DNA of 64,000 nt, taken from Hordeum vulgare subsp. vulgare (lineage: Eukaryota; Streptophyta; Magnoliopsida; Poales; Poaceae). Each line of letters opens with the position of its first letter. Within the stretch, counting starts at the first letter, position 1. Both the position numbers and the translations under genes were made by a program. Of the stretch, positions 34,437 through 47,192 are shown piece by piece. Location: the NCBI RefSeq assembly GCF_904849725.1, contig NC_058523.1:165212689-165276688 (forward strand), written 5' to 3'. The notes under the pieces are model-generated. The model saw nothing but the letters and a program-made list of their open reading frames with translations, did no database searches and had not been told where the DNA came from.

Positions 34437-35503
34437 TGTTGGGGGGATAACCCCGGGGTAGGCTCATCGAGCCTGCCCCTTCATTTCCTACCCAAAGGAT
34501 ATGAACAAATATAGTTTCCCAAGGCCCAAGTCTTCTGGCCGGCTAGGCTGCGCCTGCCGGTTGGAGGACAGGGCGGCCAACTCTCTGGCCGGCCAGGCAA
34601 CCCCTGCTGGCTAGAGGCGAGATGGCCACCTCTTCCTAACCATCTCGGCCAAGCCAGTCGGCTAGGAATGAGGCGGCCGTGCCCAAGCCGACTAGCCAAG
34701 CAGGCTAGCCGGCCGAGGATCACAAGTCACATCAGATCATAGGTCAGGAAGAGACCTTATGATTAAAGGTAGCTACGCGTCAGCAAATGTACTAGATCGG
34801 ACTGTCCGGCAGGTACGAGTGTCGGCGGCCACGCTGCTGACCTACCTCGGCTCTGATGCATCACCTAGCATAGTGTCGGACCGTCACACCCCCACTCCAT
34901 TACTGCACTCGGCGTGGGGAAAAGTGGAGGCGGTCGTAGTACCTGCCCATGACGAATCACGCTGGACGACGCTCGACGTACATCGCGTGCTCGGCGTCAA
35001 CCTTACGCAAGAGCTTCATTGGCCAGCCGGCGGGTCCCACGGCCAAGCGAGACCATGCAGCCGACGGCCCCCTCAAGCGACAAGACAAGACCCTCGTGGG
35101 CCCCTAGTCACCAGGCGAGGCTGCCTGCCGGGTCGCACTCTTGTACCCTTTATCCATATTGTAGGCCGGCGGGTTCGTCTATAAAACCCCCCGGTGACCC
35201 TCCATGCAGAGGGTCGGTCGAACAATACTTCACACCCACCAACCACATAGAGAGAGGTAGGGACGAGCCGGCTGCTCCCCTCTTCCTCCTCCCAACACAT
35301 CTCCATGAGAAACCTTGTAATCCATCCATACACATCAAACACTCCGGCAGGACTAGGGGTCTTATCTCTACGGAGAGCCCTAAACCTGGGTACATCGTGC
35401 GTTCCATGCTTGTACCAACCTCGTTCCCAGCGCCCTCCTTTGTCCCTTCGGTTCTCACCGACTTTAGCCTACCTATGGCATATGTTGTGACTATTCACCG
35501 ACA
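34437..35503 (+). repeat. G1 3' LTR
   Basis: Same length as the 5' LTR (1067 bp) and collinear, with TATAAAA at 35180-35186. It begins TGTTGGGGGG and ends CACCGACA. Confidence 0.9.
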
Positions 35504-35508
35504 CGTCT

Positions 35509-36617
35509 ACTTACTAATCATCCAGCTTGAGATATCTATCCAGAACATCTCGCTGGTATTAAGTTGCGAGCCCCACCCAAAATGTAAACTTAAAGCAACG
35601 GACAACTGCATTAACGAACTATGTGTAAGGTAAACAATCCTTGCAACCATGTTCACAAGCATTGTTATTTTCCCCCTGGTGGCAACATCACATCCCCTAG
35701 TCTCATCTTTCTGTCACTCAAGCTAGACATCAGGGGACATGAACCCACAATCATGCATAACGCTCCCTCTTGGAGTTACAATATACTACTCGGCCAAAGC
35801 AATACAAAGCAACGGAGAAGATGCATGAATCACTAAAGAACATAATATAAAAGGATAATCAAATATATAACTCATAACAATCTGAACATAATCTCATAAT
35901 CCATCAGATCCCAACAAACCGAGCATATCAATTGCATGAAAATTACATAGGAGCCTTGATCATGTAGGAAAGCTCACAAGGGCTAATCATTGAAGCACAA
36001 GATTGGAGAGAAGACATCACATAGCTACTGGTCATGGACTCATGGTCCAAGGAGGACTACTCACGGCACGTCCGGGAAGCGTCCATGGCGGTGGAGAAGC
36101 TCCCGGAGGTCAATCCTCCCTCCGACAGGGTGCCGGGAAGAGGTCTCGTGACGCTCCCGATCTCGGAAGCGCCGCGGTGGCGGAATGATGGAGAAATTCA
36201 CGATTCTGGATATGATCGAAGGAATTCCTCTCGGAGGAGTAAATATAAGCCAAAGAAGGGCGTCAGAAGAGGTGGGGCCCACCCAGGCGGCCTGTGGGCG
36301 CGGCCAGAGGCCAGGTCGCGCCTGGTGATCACCTGGGCAGACCCTGGATCCCCTCTGGCCCATCTCCGGTGATCTGGAAGCTTCCGTTACGCTGATTTTT
36401 ATATATTTTTCTCGGGATTATTGGGGCTCTAGAAATTTGGGTAATAGCCCCTCCAAAAAAGACATCAGTGGACAGAAACTGGCACTGTGTGCAATGAGTT
36501 AGTAGGTTAGTCCAAATATGTGTAAATATATATATAAAAGTGTAGCAAAACATGTAACAATGTCACCCAAAAGATCATGGAGCAAGCAGAAATTATAGAT
36601 ACGTTTGGGACGTATCA
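35509..36617 (-). repeat. E2 left LTR, part 2
   Basis: Continues the LTR broken at 23275 and ends GGGACGTATCA. With part 1 the LTR is about 1657 bp, twice the length of the other E2 LTR. Confidence 0.85.
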
Positions 36618-39600
36618 ACATCCCCAAGCTTAATTCCTGCTCGTCCTCGAGTAGGTAAATGATAACACAAATAATTTATGTGGTGCCATGCTAACACAAA
36701 TATAAGAACTACAAAGTAAAGCAAGTAATATATGCAATTCAAGTGAAGGCAATAACAAGCAAGAGTCCATATCTAGTATTGAAATTAGCAAAGTAAGAAT
36801 GTAAAGGTGCAAGAGCTCTCGTTGTCCGTGACTCGAATGTATCCAAATGGTGTTTGCGTGCAAGAAATGGGAGATGGGTTCACAGTATAAAATATTTTTT
36901 TAATTGAGAACTCAATCTACTAAACTTCACACTTGGTCTCCTTCAGAATCTTATTTTGACTCATCTGGAGACCACTAGTCAGGCACAAGTCAAAATGATC
37001 CTCTCCCTTTTGACTTTCAGCACTCATGCAAAGGATGAGCGCAAGCAAGATATGTTGGCACTTAGGATGGAAAATATAATAATGATGGGGAAGGAAGACA
37101 AAAAGGGTGTGAAAGGCTCACATCAATGAGGACAACCCTAGGTGAGAGAAAGCCAAATGATAGATATGACGTGAGGAGTAGGGATTGCCATGCAACGGAT
37201 GCACATATGAGCTAAGGTAAGCTCTCCAATGGAACTAGAGGGCGTGCATACAACTTGCTTGCCCATGAAGACCTAGAGCTCATTAGAGGAGGCTCATCAT
37301 TGGAATATACAAGCCAAGTTCTATAGTGTAAGGGTCCCCACATAGTTATGCATGAATGACAATCTCTATGTAGTACAAATATATCGATGGAGTACGAGTG
37401 TGGATCTTCAAAAGGAATAGTAGTGTTACCCCCTTCTCTCTTTTTATTTATTTTTCTTTTTCTTCTTTTTATTTTTTATTTTTTGTGGCCTCTTTGGCTC
37501 TTTCTATTTATCTCTCATTTGTCCCCTTTGGGATCTTTTCTTCACTTAAGGGCAACACTCTATGTTTTACAAGAATAAAAAGAAGATCATCACACTTTAT
37601 AAGAAGTACTCACATAAAGACAAATGAAAACTATCATGATGTATGCAAATGTATGCCTTTGCCAGTGTAGAAGGATATGCAATGAAACTAGCGCGTCATA
37701 TAGCAATAATAAGGGCTAAGCCCAACTAGCATGCGGCTCCACAATCAAGCAAAAGCATGTATGACATGAAGATCTAGTCATGAGATGGTGGATGTTGCAT
37801 GGCAATGTATCTCGGAAACGCTATGGAACTGCCTTAATAGGTAGGTATGGTGGCTGTTTTGAGGAAAGATATAATGAGGCTTATGATGACAGGGCGTATC
37901 ATGCCAAGGGTTTGGATGCACCGACGAAGTTTGCACCAACTCTCAAGATGAGAAAGGGCAATGCACGGTACCAAAGAGGCTAGCAAAATCTGGATGGTGG
38001 AAGTGCCAACAATCGAATACTCGCATTAATCTGAAGAACTCATACACTTATCATCGGCAACTCTCAATCTAGGTAGGAGATTCACAAATAGACAAGTACC
38101 CCGAGGAGGAGTGTTTGGGGGTTTGGTTATCCTTGCACATCCTCGACCCATGGTAACGTGAGGGTACTCTATATATTCCAACCCCTCTAGAGGTTAGCGA
38201 TCAATTTAGTAGCTAGAGTTCTCAACTAATTTTTAGTTTTTGAAAAACACACGGATTTCCCAAAATATGACACCTATCACTAATAGGCTTAAGCTCTTGG
38301 CACCAGTAGTTCAAACACTACTCAAATCAATACCTCAAAACTGTTGCAAGTTACTACTATACTTAAATAACAACCTCAATTACCTACTCATGCAAGACAC
38401 ACAATTCAGTGGAACGAGCCAACTCTGTAAACAACATAAGCATGATAACTCAAGAGAGATCCAAAAGAAACCTAAATAAAATCTCTTAAAAATATAACAT
38501 GAAAACTAAGAGCTAAGCATGATAGTAGCTATGTAAAGATAGAGAACACACAAAAAGGATAAGCATGAAAACCTATGTTGTGTTCTAGAGTGGAATGGAG
38601 CGGGTTTCTCTCCCAAACAAGGAAGGCTAGGTTCCGACTTGTTATAAACAGCAAGAAAAACTAAAACAAACTAAAAAGTAAAGAGCGGGACGCTCCAAGC
38701 ATAGCACATAGCATATGAAGTGATAACAATATAGCATGGAGATGGATGAACTAATGATTGTTGATAGAGAAGGGGATGCACGGGGGCATCCCAAAGCTTA
38801 GATGGTTGACTCTCCTTGAATATTTCTTGGAGGTGCATGGGGGCATCCCCAAGCTTGAGCAATTGACACTCCTAGATCTTCTTTCATCATCTTCCATCGC
38901 ATACTTGAAAACTTCCTTCATACGAAGATCATCATAAGCTGATTAGAGTGGTTAGTACCCATGATAAAATAATTCATTACCTACTGGAAATAATGATTTT
39001 AATGAAAAGATAATGTTTATCATGATTTAAAAAAGGTTTTTTCAAAGGAAAAGCAATCTTAAGATTTGCAAAATGATGAAAACGCAAAACGTGGCAGAAT
39101 CTGAAAAAATAGAACAGCAGGTAGTAAATAATTGTTTCGGGGCACTTCAGCAACTCAAATCCAAAAACTCAGAGCAGATGCCATAAAGACAATTATATAG
39201 AGCATGCTTTCCAAAAACTTCAGATCAAAAAGATGATTTGGTGATTTTTGGTGAATTTTCCGTCAAGCAGACAGAATCTGTTTCTGGACAGCATGTCACA
39301 ACTTTTGAACTTTCTTGCAATCGGAGGCTAAAACTTGGCACAAAGTTTGAAAATAAAGATACAATGATGTTTCTAAAGTATTAACAAGCATCAAGACCAC
39401 TAAAACTGAAAGTAAAAACAAATTGGGTTGCCTCCCAACAAACACTTTCTTTTATTCCTTTGAGCTAGGCATCATGCAAAAGGGAGGATCAAAATTCACC
39501 AAAATCATTTGAATCATCAAAACCTTCAAACGAACCCACAACAAGTTCATCATTATTTTTCCTAGGGAATGGGTACGTACCTTTCGCTTTACCACGTAAG

Positions 39601-40483
39601 CGTATCTGTCCTTTACCTATATCTTTTAAGCCTTTCATGGCTTGGAGGAAGTCCCTTCAAGCACTATGTTTCCTTGGTTTGGCTTCATGATGAAGAAATC
39701 AGCCCTTGCATCCCTTTTAAAGAATGTAACCTGGACATCTTTTATCTTTCCCTGGATTTCAGAAATATCCCCATTAGCATGTTCACGATAAGATGAAATA
39801 AATTCCATGTTTAAAAAACTTAGAGAATCATAAACAACTTTTGGCATTGAAGAAACCATGGGTCCAATATCACTATAAGCAAGGAAGTCTTTGTTAGAGA
39901 TGCTAATTCTACCAAAAGGCTCCTAGTCATCACCTATTTTGAAAATATTTTCCTTATCAACCATGGGTTTCTCTCTTTCACTTAAGTCTGGAGCATCTAT
40001 TCTTCTTTCAATGGCAGCAAGTCTATCTATAATAGTGTCAAATCCACGACCATAATCAAGGTATTTAGATACACCATGTATAATATCAAGAGCTCTAGCC
40101 TCATCACACTCTAAAAATCTCCTTGAGCTATAATATCAAGAGAGTTTTGCACCATATAAAAAGACCATGATAAAAAACTCTAAGCACAATTTTGATAGGC
40201 ATCCAAGGCATAATTCTTTTATGTGCTTCAGAAATTCTATCCCAAGCCTCCTTAATATTTTCTCGATTCCTTTGGTGGAAATCTAGGACTTCAGATTCCC
40301 TCAAAGCATCAAACCCTAACATGCCGGACTAATAAGAAAGAACAACTAAAAGCAAATCAACTAATTTGTTTTGTGGTCTTTGGTATAAGACTCTAAGGGA
40401 AAAACTAGAAAGCAAACTAACAAGACTAAAAAGCAAAGGTAAAAGATAGCATGCAACTCCCCTATCTTGAAGACTGGAGTCCC
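36618..40483 (-). other. E2 interior: polypurine tract, spacer, no pol
   Basis: It begins with the polypurine tract (minus-strand AAGCTTGGGGATG) at 36619-36631 and repeats that core at 38786-38799 and 38843-38856. A GGTTGCCTCCCAACAA landmark shared with E1 lies near 39425. Apart from gag remnants above 39600, no protein domain is visible. Confidence 0.6.
39635..40322 (-). pseudogene. E2 gag remnant
   Basis: A minus-strand frame at 40322-40128 reads F-H-Q-R-N-R-E-N-I-K-E-A-W-D-R-I, then M-P-W-M-P-I-K-I-V-L-R-V-F-Y-H-G-L, the style of a Gypsy gag domain. Coding-like pieces continue in other frames to about 39635 (Y-R-E-H-A-N-G-D-I-S-E-I-Q-G-K-I-K-D-V). Stops and shifts break it repeatedly, so no capsid protein can be made. 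Confidence 0.5.
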
Positions 40484-41311
40484 TGATGACGAGTTGATGA
40501 ATATAATTCTCCCCCATCGTTGGTTACCCCAAGTGGAAGGTGGAGATGTAGTCAGAAACAAGTTTCCCTTACACGGAGACTATAAGGTTTATCGAACCAG
40601 GAGGACTCCGAGGATCAATAAGTAGGTGTCCGCTGCCCTGGCGCAAGTAGAAGATGTGGACCTGCACACACACAAATAACTTTGCTCCCAACGAGTACAG
40701 AGAGATTGTAAATCTCTCCGGACTTGTAGTGTGCAAAGGATCAAAACACAAGCGGGAATAGTGATAGTGATTGCAACAGAAAAGTAAATGAAAGCAGTAA
40801 ATGATGCAGGTGTAAGCAATGGTGGTGATATGGACCGGAGTCACATGATGTTCAGTAGTGATGTATCTCTCCCAAAAGATGATAAACAACTATGCATGGG
40901 TAAACAAATTACAGCGGGGCAATTGACAGAATTATAAACGCACCGCAATGCTAATTATGCTACTTGAATGTTAGAGGCTCAATAGTAATGGGCACTACGC
41001 CAAGACAAGTAGACCGTTTATTCATCAGCATCTACTTACTAATCATGCACCTTGAGATATCTTTGGTGATCTGGAAGCTTCCATTATGCTATTTTTATAT
41101 ATTTTTCTCTGGATTTTTGGGGTTCCGGAAATTTGGGTAAAAGCCCCTACATAAAAGACATCAGCAGACAAAAACTGGCACTGGGTGCACTGAGTTAGTA
41201 GGTTAGTCCAAATATGTGTAAAAAGATATAAAAGTGTAGAAAAACATATAACAATGTCACTCAAAATATCATGGAGCAAGCAGAAATTATAGATACGTTC
41301 GGGACGTATGA
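40484..41311 (-). repeat. E2 right LTR, internally deleted
   Basis: 828 bp. It begins TGATGACGAGTTG and ends GGGACGTATGA. Relative to the left LTR about 830 bp are missing at a junction near 41060, where both flanks share ATCT. Confidence 0.85.
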
Positions 41312-41888
41312 GCGACACCACGGTACCCTTTGACTCCACACTCGCGATGATGTGTACAATTCACCTGCTACATGCTCTAGCAACTTTGCTCCCAACATCA
41401 ACACCTCTTTGTTTACCACCTTCATCTGCAATATAGACAATCCCATGATCCACAAGAAAATTAGCTAAACAAGAATCATAAGATCACTATACCATTTAGT
41501 TTGTAATCACACATTATTCCTGCATTATCAAAGAGTCAAGAACACAACTGATGCCCTTCCCGCATCTCCTACGCAAACACTCATAGCTAGTTCTACCATC
41601 TTAACTCCATGACTTAAATTATCAATAAAAACCCTTAAAGATTCCATTTGCATTACCATCGTTCATGATTATAGCCAGGGAAACAACAGCCAATAAAGCA
41701 ACCACCTCTGTAAGCCCTATTTTGAGTCCTGAATAGGGCCCAATCATTTACTCTAACTGCAATGTGTCCTCCTCTCATAGTCATCGTCACCCAAGACAGA
41801 ATGAAGACGTAACCCCATATATGCATAACTGCTATCAACATAGTTTTCACACTATACCTAGTGTAAAGGACACTCTTGTGTTGTCGTG
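41312..41888 (-). other. Downstream region of the B3 gene
   Basis: AT-rich, on the 3' side of the B3 gene, ending at the E2 target duplication. Short coding-like stretches are visible on the minus strand but none is supported by a start or a domain. Confidence 0.4.
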
Positions 41889-42171
41889 CTAAATTTGTGG
41901 CTCCTCGGTCAACATGTTCATAACCACCTTGATCTGAAGATCTTCATGGGTGGTGGTCTTGAAATAGAAAAGAACGGGTTTATAAATCTTGAGCTCTTTA
42001 GTGTCAACAAAATCACTCCAGCCCTTGTTGAAGATGATGCGGCGATCATCACACTTGTGGTACTTGACCGGCATGAAACTATCCTTGCACAGCCGAATGC
42101 GAGCAAAACCATCTCCCGGTATCTCCCCATCTCCTGTGGTCTTCAGGGCATCGACAACTTTTGCCGGTAAT
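41889..42171 (-). CDS. B3-domain gene, last exon (second B3 domain)
   Basis: After an AG acceptor at 42172-42173 the frame reads L-P-A-K-V-V-D-A-L, F-A-R-I-R-L-C-K-D-S-F, then R-R-I-I-F-N-K-G-W-S-D-F-V-D and ends T-E-E-P-Q-I with TAG at 41889-41891. The W-x-x-F-V plus L-K-x-x-K-P-V-L-F-Y-F layout is typical of plant B3 DNA-binding domains, which bind short DNA sites in transcription factors. Joining it to the upstream exon at the most obvious sites is out of phase by one base, so the real donor or an extra short exon is not resolved. Confidence 0.6.
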
Positions 42172-42464
42172 CTTTGTATGCACCATCATAGGAAGAAAAA
42201 TTATCAAATATGTGAAGAAACAGTAAACAAAAGGATCTTCAGTTATGGGAAACAAAAGGATATGCAAAAACACATATCAGTGTATTCACTTGTTTCAGCT
42301 ACAATAGCATATCATTAATTTCTCTCTCCATGAAAAAACAAAGAAAATTGCATACAAAATAGAAAATACTAGTACACCAAAAACAAAATAGAAAATTGCA
42401 TACAAAAGAAAATATCATTAATTCGTCTTGGTGAAGCGGTGGACAAAAAATGAACCTATATAAC

Positions 42465-42819
42465 CTTTCTTAATCGCCAAAAGGTCATGTAGGTTCAGCT
42501 CCTCTTGCTTCGTCAGATTAATTCCCTTCTTTATGACAGCTGATTCTAGAGGATCTTTACGCTCTTCGTTTTGATCGCATGTCCTTGGTAAGTTGCAGAT
42601 GTACACCATACGAATGTCTTCAGTCCAATTGAAGAAGACAAGGTCGCCTTCTCGCAGGTCGAAGTCTTCAACAAACCTGCACCAGTTTTCACCACCGATG
42701 ATCACCCTTGAATTCCCTTTGTACACGCCAAAATCATACATGTGGCTCCCTCTCGCTTGAAAAAGCAATGAAGTGTATGGGATGGCGCTGAACTGGTGCC
42801 ATGGGTAGCATGGCACGAT
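42465..42819 (-). CDS. B3-domain gene, middle exon (first B3 domain)
   Basis: The exon starts after CTACAG (acceptor at 42820-42821) with I-V-P-C-Y-P-W-H-Q-F. It contains the B3 signature S-R-V-I-I-G-G-E-N-W-C-R-F-V followed by L-R-E-G-D-L-V-F-F-N-W, and ends in a charged linker (Q-E-E-L-N-L-H-D-L-L) near GGTTATA. It joins in phase to the upstream exon if the donor is GTATAA at 42926. Two B3 domains in one protein suggest an REM-like transcription factor. Intact in this exon, but the gene is interrupted upstream. Confidence 0.65.
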
Positions 42820-42926
42820 CTGTAGATGTAGAATTTAATTGCTATTTATTTCCTACATTTTGTTGATCTTCAAAGTAGAGGGGAACAAAACACAATACAA
42901 GTAAAAATTGACATGATTATTTATAC

Positions 42927-43010
42927 CAAACCTGATGTGTTCCCATCTAGCCTGATGGTAAATGTCAATCCAGTGGCATTGGGCCTGTTGCAGTCCTGTC
43001 GACATGTTAT
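42927..43010 (-). pseudogene. B3-domain gene, exon split by a 4.2-kb solo LTR
   Basis: The exon begins after a TTTACACAG acceptor at 47202-47210 (bases 47201-47193), is interrupted by the solo LTR, and resumes at 43010, running to a GTATAA donor at 42926. Restored position by position the frame would read Cys-rich sequence (C-I-T-C-R-Q-D-C) then F-T-I-R-L-D-G. The insertion puts 4.2 kb inside an 88-bp exon, so the upstream part of the gene can no longer produce the full protein. Confidence 0.55.
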
Positions 43011-43015
43011 GCACA

Positions 43016-46000
43016 TGTCACATCCCTGACACCTTAAGCAAGTTAATCTTGTGCTCATGTCTTCTTTGCATTTGCATCTAAGAATTTTCAACAAGAACAA
43101 GAAAGTGGCAAAGGAAAAACTCAAAACCCTAGCCACTACTTGAAATAAAGGAAATCTCAAACTAGTTAAAATCAATGAACCCAAAATGGCCTCAAGAAAT
43201 GTTCAAACTTTGTGATAAATCATGAAAGTAAATGAGCATTGGAGAAAACTATTTTCTTGACACTTTAAGAATTTTTAATAAATGCAAAAGCTACTGGTTC
43301 CAAGTTTTAAATTTGAAATCAGAAACTTTAAATTTTCAAAAATGTTGAAAACTTTGGAAATGGTTGGAAATATTCCAACAAATATTCTAGGGTGCCTCAA
43401 ATAAATTTTACAAATTATTTTGGAGCTGAAATAAATAGCAAAACAATAGTTAGCAAAACAGAAACAAAATAGAAAAGAAATAGGAGAAAGAAATGACTTA
43501 CCTCTTACCTGTCGCCCGTGCAGGCCCGGCCTACCAGGGGCACGGCTGTCTTCTTCCTCCTGCCAGGAGGAGAAGCAGCTGCGTGCCGACGCGCCGGCGA
43601 GCGCGGCCACGTCCCCTGGCCACCTCCTGCTTGCCCGAGCCACGCAGACGGCGGGGATGAGTACCCCGTGCACGTCTCTCCCTTCTCCACCCATCTCTAG
43701 CTCCCCTCCATCTCTCTCTCGACCTCTCCCACCATGGCCGAGCCTGCTTGTCGCCGCCGATCGTCGTAGCCGTGGCCACGAGCCCCCTCCAGCCGAGCTG
43801 CTGTGCCCCAAAGCCCCGCCGTGCTCCTCCTTGTCCCGTGGAAGAAGGAATCAAGCCCGGAGGCCCCCTGTCATCGCCTCGCCGCCATCTTCTCCACCTC
43901 CGGCCGCCGGACCTCTTCCGTCGATTCGCTCCCTCCGGCGCACCCCTGAGCCCTACAACAACACCATCGGAACCGCCGTGAGCTCGTCATCATTTCCCCT
44001 CTCACCCCACGCTCTTCCGCGCACCGTAGCCCCGTTCCCCACCAAGGCCGAAAGCTCCTCGCCGCCGGTCAAGTCGTCGCCGTCGCTGTGGTGTCTCTTC
44101 CACGCGCTCGAGCTAGGGATCGAGCTCCTGGAGCCGCCAGGAATGTGATGAGCCCATCAGCCGTCCTCCCCGTGACCTGGAGCCATCACCCACGGAAGGC
44201 CGAGCTTCGGCCGCCGCTTCGGCTCGTCGCCGGCGCCTCTCCCGGCGACCCTAGCTTCTCCTGATGCCCCTGCCAGATCGGCTGCTTTGCCAGCGTCCCG
44301 TAGCTACAAACCGCGCTCGATTTGGTGCCGTGTAGCGCTGTTTAGGTCGTCTCCGGCGAGCCCTCCGCCGCGGGCTTGGTCGCCGGCGACCACCCCCCGG
44401 TGGGCGTCGACGTGGCCGACCATTAGGGCGTAATTAACCTTCCCTCAGTCACTGCCAGAGGGCCCCACGCCTGGTCAAACCCCAATTAGGGGCTGGTCAG
44501 CGCGGGGTTAGCCCCTGGGTCACTGACGAGTGGACCCCACTGGTCAGGTTTGACCTGGCCGAGGCGCAGTTGACCTGCTGACGTCAGTAGTGATGCAATA
44601 TTAGTATTTCTGTTTATAAAATAAATCCAGGAAATTGCTAAAACTTGTAAAAATCATAGAAATGAAAATATAACTCGGATGAGAATAATTTATATATGAA
44701 AAAGTATCAGAAAAATTCAAGGAATCTGAATATTCTATTTTCAATCATGTTTGAAAAAGTTACAGAACCCAAACATGTAGATTAATGAATAATTCAATTC
44801 TTATAATTACTTTATAAATGGTATTTGGAAAATATTCAAATTTCATTATGAATGACATGATCACACACTGTCCTAATTACAAATCAGTACCTTAACATGA
44901 CATCTCGTGCATGTTAACATCAAGTTGATCTGAGCATCAGGTCAAATCAATTAAATCGGTATCCGAGAATACCTCGTTTGAATTGATATTTGAGTGTGAT
45001 TCAAATCAACTCTAAACCTAATACATGTTGATTATATTAGTTTATCACCTTGCATTCTCATGCCATGCTCATGCATCATCTTGCTTGCATATGATTGTTA
45101 TTGATTGTTGCCATTCATTTCGGTAGGCTCCGCACCCCCGGATTCCACCGAATATCCGTCTGTCGGATATTGTCCCTCCTCTGAGAAACAAGGCAAGCAA
45201 CCATTTTTGATCATCCCGATAAATCCCATGTTCTTGCTCCTGCACTTATTTATTGCATTAGGATCAAATGCTTCAACTGCTTTTGCCACGATTAGTTGAA
45301 CCCACTTCCTTTGCATGACCTAACCTTGTCACAGTAAATAGCCGAACCTTGCAACCTAGCATACCTGGTAGTTGCTTGAGCCTTGATGTGCCTTATCCTG
45401 CTATGCATGCTATGCTTAAAGTTGTGTATGGTCTGTCATCTGGGAGATGAACAGAATTGTGGGAATGTGTTCGGTAAGCAAAGGTTGTGTGTTGAACCTG
45501 ATTTGGTAAAGGTACCGGTGAAAGGCTGTGTAGGAGTACATGGTGGGTTGTTTCATTGCAACCGTCCTTAGGAACTGAGTTCCGTGTATGTAATCCAAGA
45601 CTAGATACTACCACACGTTGGGATACTTAATTGACCCTCTCGACTTATTAATCGCTTAGTACTCAGTCTAGGAGTTGCAAGTAGTTTCTGGTGTTTATAG
45701 TAATGCTGGAGGCCGTGCATGGTGCTGACCTGAGAGGTGGGCTGTGATGCGGTAGGCAGTGGCACGGTGTACCAAGTGACACCCGGATGGTGGGCTTGGG
45801 AACCCAGCGCACATCGTTTGAGGCCGTGGCAGAAACCTCGGCCGGACTTCCGTACGGGTTACTCTCAGATAGGCGATAAACCTGGACTAGGTACTAGTGT
45901 GGTTAACGGTCGTGGCCGACTCCCCCGCTGGGCTTCCGCTTGAAGGTTGCGGAGGTGCATGACGTGCACATGGAGATAAGTGGCGAGAGCGTGTGTGACG

Positions 46001-47192
46001 AGGTACACCCCTGCAGGGTTATGATCTATTCGAATAGCCGCGTCCGCGGATATGGACTACTTGGAGACATATGTTGTTCATAGATAACTTCAATGGCTAC
46101 TCATAAAATTGTCAATATAAGCGTGAGTGTCGTGGACGGCAATTCCGAATGGTGACGGAATGATTCCACGATGGTGTATTGTTGTGGTGTTAGTGGACTC
46201 GTGTGCGAGAAATCAAGTTGTCAAAATTATTTAAAAATGCAAGTTGTCTAGCCACGAGTCAAATGCTGGCTTTCCGCATGAAACCCCACAATACCTTTTT
46301 GATACCTTGCATGAGTAGTTAGTTATCCTAAAGTCTTGCTGAGTACATTCGTACTCATGTTTGCTTAATAAATGTTGTAGAGGTTGCTAATGACCCTAAT
46401 GGAGGGTTCTTCGTAGACATCGACGACGACGAGTAGCTGGTGTCCCAGCTACGATCTGGCCCTACCTTGGATCTGTAGTATAGTCAGGCCATGTGCCATC
46501 TAGTTGTCCTGCCTGTACTCAGACAGTTTAAAACTCTTCCGCTGGCTTGTAACTGAATGACTGTTATTACGGGTCATGAGACCCTTAATGTGTAATATTA
46601 TGTGTGTGGCTCTTCCGAGCCTCTTAAATAAAGGTTGTATGTTTATGGTTATGTTGTGATGCCATCGATGTATCTATACATATCGGTATGCCATGCGTAC
46701 GTGTGTCGTACTTGATATGTATGGGGTTCGATTACTTAGTTGTGAACTTTAGTAGCACTCCTTACAAGGAAATGCCCCTTTGTGATCCAATGAGCCTTGG
46801 TAGTTCGCTACTTCTCCGGACACATTGGTTGACTGACATGTGTCCTTCTTAGTTGTTGTGTCTGTCCCCTTTGGGGAAATGTCACGCGATGTAATGGAGT
46901 CCTTGTAGCTTGCTACGACTCGTCTACATTCGCTGATGACCGACACCTGCTTTGTTGGGTCATGTATGCCTGTCCTTGTGCGGTACTGCCACTTTGATTT
47001 ATGACTAGACATGTCGATCCGGGTTCTTTGACATTGGAATGCTAGCGACACTATTGCATACGTGAGTCAAAAGACGCAAACGGTGCCGGCTGAGGTAAGG
47101 CTGCAGCCGTGGAGTTAACCGTGCGTGAGACCGCAAAGGGATGCGATGTGTTACAGGCTGGATTCCTATGGCTTAGGATCGGGGTCCCGACA
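43016..47192 (+). mobile_element. 4.2-kb solo LTR in the B3 gene
   Basis: It begins TGTCACATCCC and ends GGGGTCCCGACA, with an exact 5-bp target duplication GCACA at 43011-43015 and 47193-47197. No interior and no second LTR exist, so it is a solo LTR of 4177 bp. It includes a GC-rich block (43500-44420) and a long AT-rich part, with an AATAAAGG polyadenylation-like signal near 46626. The open frames inside are incidental. The unusual length resembles large-LTR Triticeae families such as Sukkula, but the name is not established here. Confidence 0.85.

Larger units (their letters stand above)
23276..35503 (+). mobile_element. G1: Tat-lineage Gypsy element lacking RT
   Basis: LTRs lie at 23276-24342 and 34437-35503 (1067 bp each), with target duplications CATCT (23271-23275) and CGTCT (35504-35508). 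Gene order on the plus strand is gag, RNase H, second RNase H, integrase, followed by a 5.1-kb tail carrying an antisense multi-exon gene. A second, archaeal-type RNase H and an antisense extra gene are hallmarks of the plant Tat lineage. The protease and RT core are deleted in frame near 26789. Stops and frameshifts have also accumulated, so it is dead for self-mobilisation. It inserted into an LTR of E2 and is therefore younger than E2. Confidence 0.9.
22728..41311 (-). mobile_element. E2: LTR retrotransposon, host of nested G1
   Basis: The left LTR (22728-23275 plus 35509-36617) is split by element G1. The right LTR is 40484-41311. Target duplications are GTGAC (22723-22727) and GCGAC (41312-41316). 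Without G1 the element is about 6.35 kb. The polypurine tract beside the left LTR (36618-36631) puts it on the minus strand. The 3.87-kb interior lacks protease, RT, RNase H and integrase and keeps only gag remnants. It shares interior landmarks with E1 and belongs to a related Triticeae Gypsy family. No canonical TGG-type primer-binding site is visible next to 40484. Confidence 0.85.

Noticed and set aside
36003..36372. Apparent small genes
   Set aside because: They fall in the right part of the split E2 LTR and match the solo LTR at 13530-14184.
43657..44148. 163-codon Pro/Ser-rich frame
   Set aside because: Lies in the GC-rich part of the 4.2-kb solo LTR; no domain and the LTR has exact ends around it.
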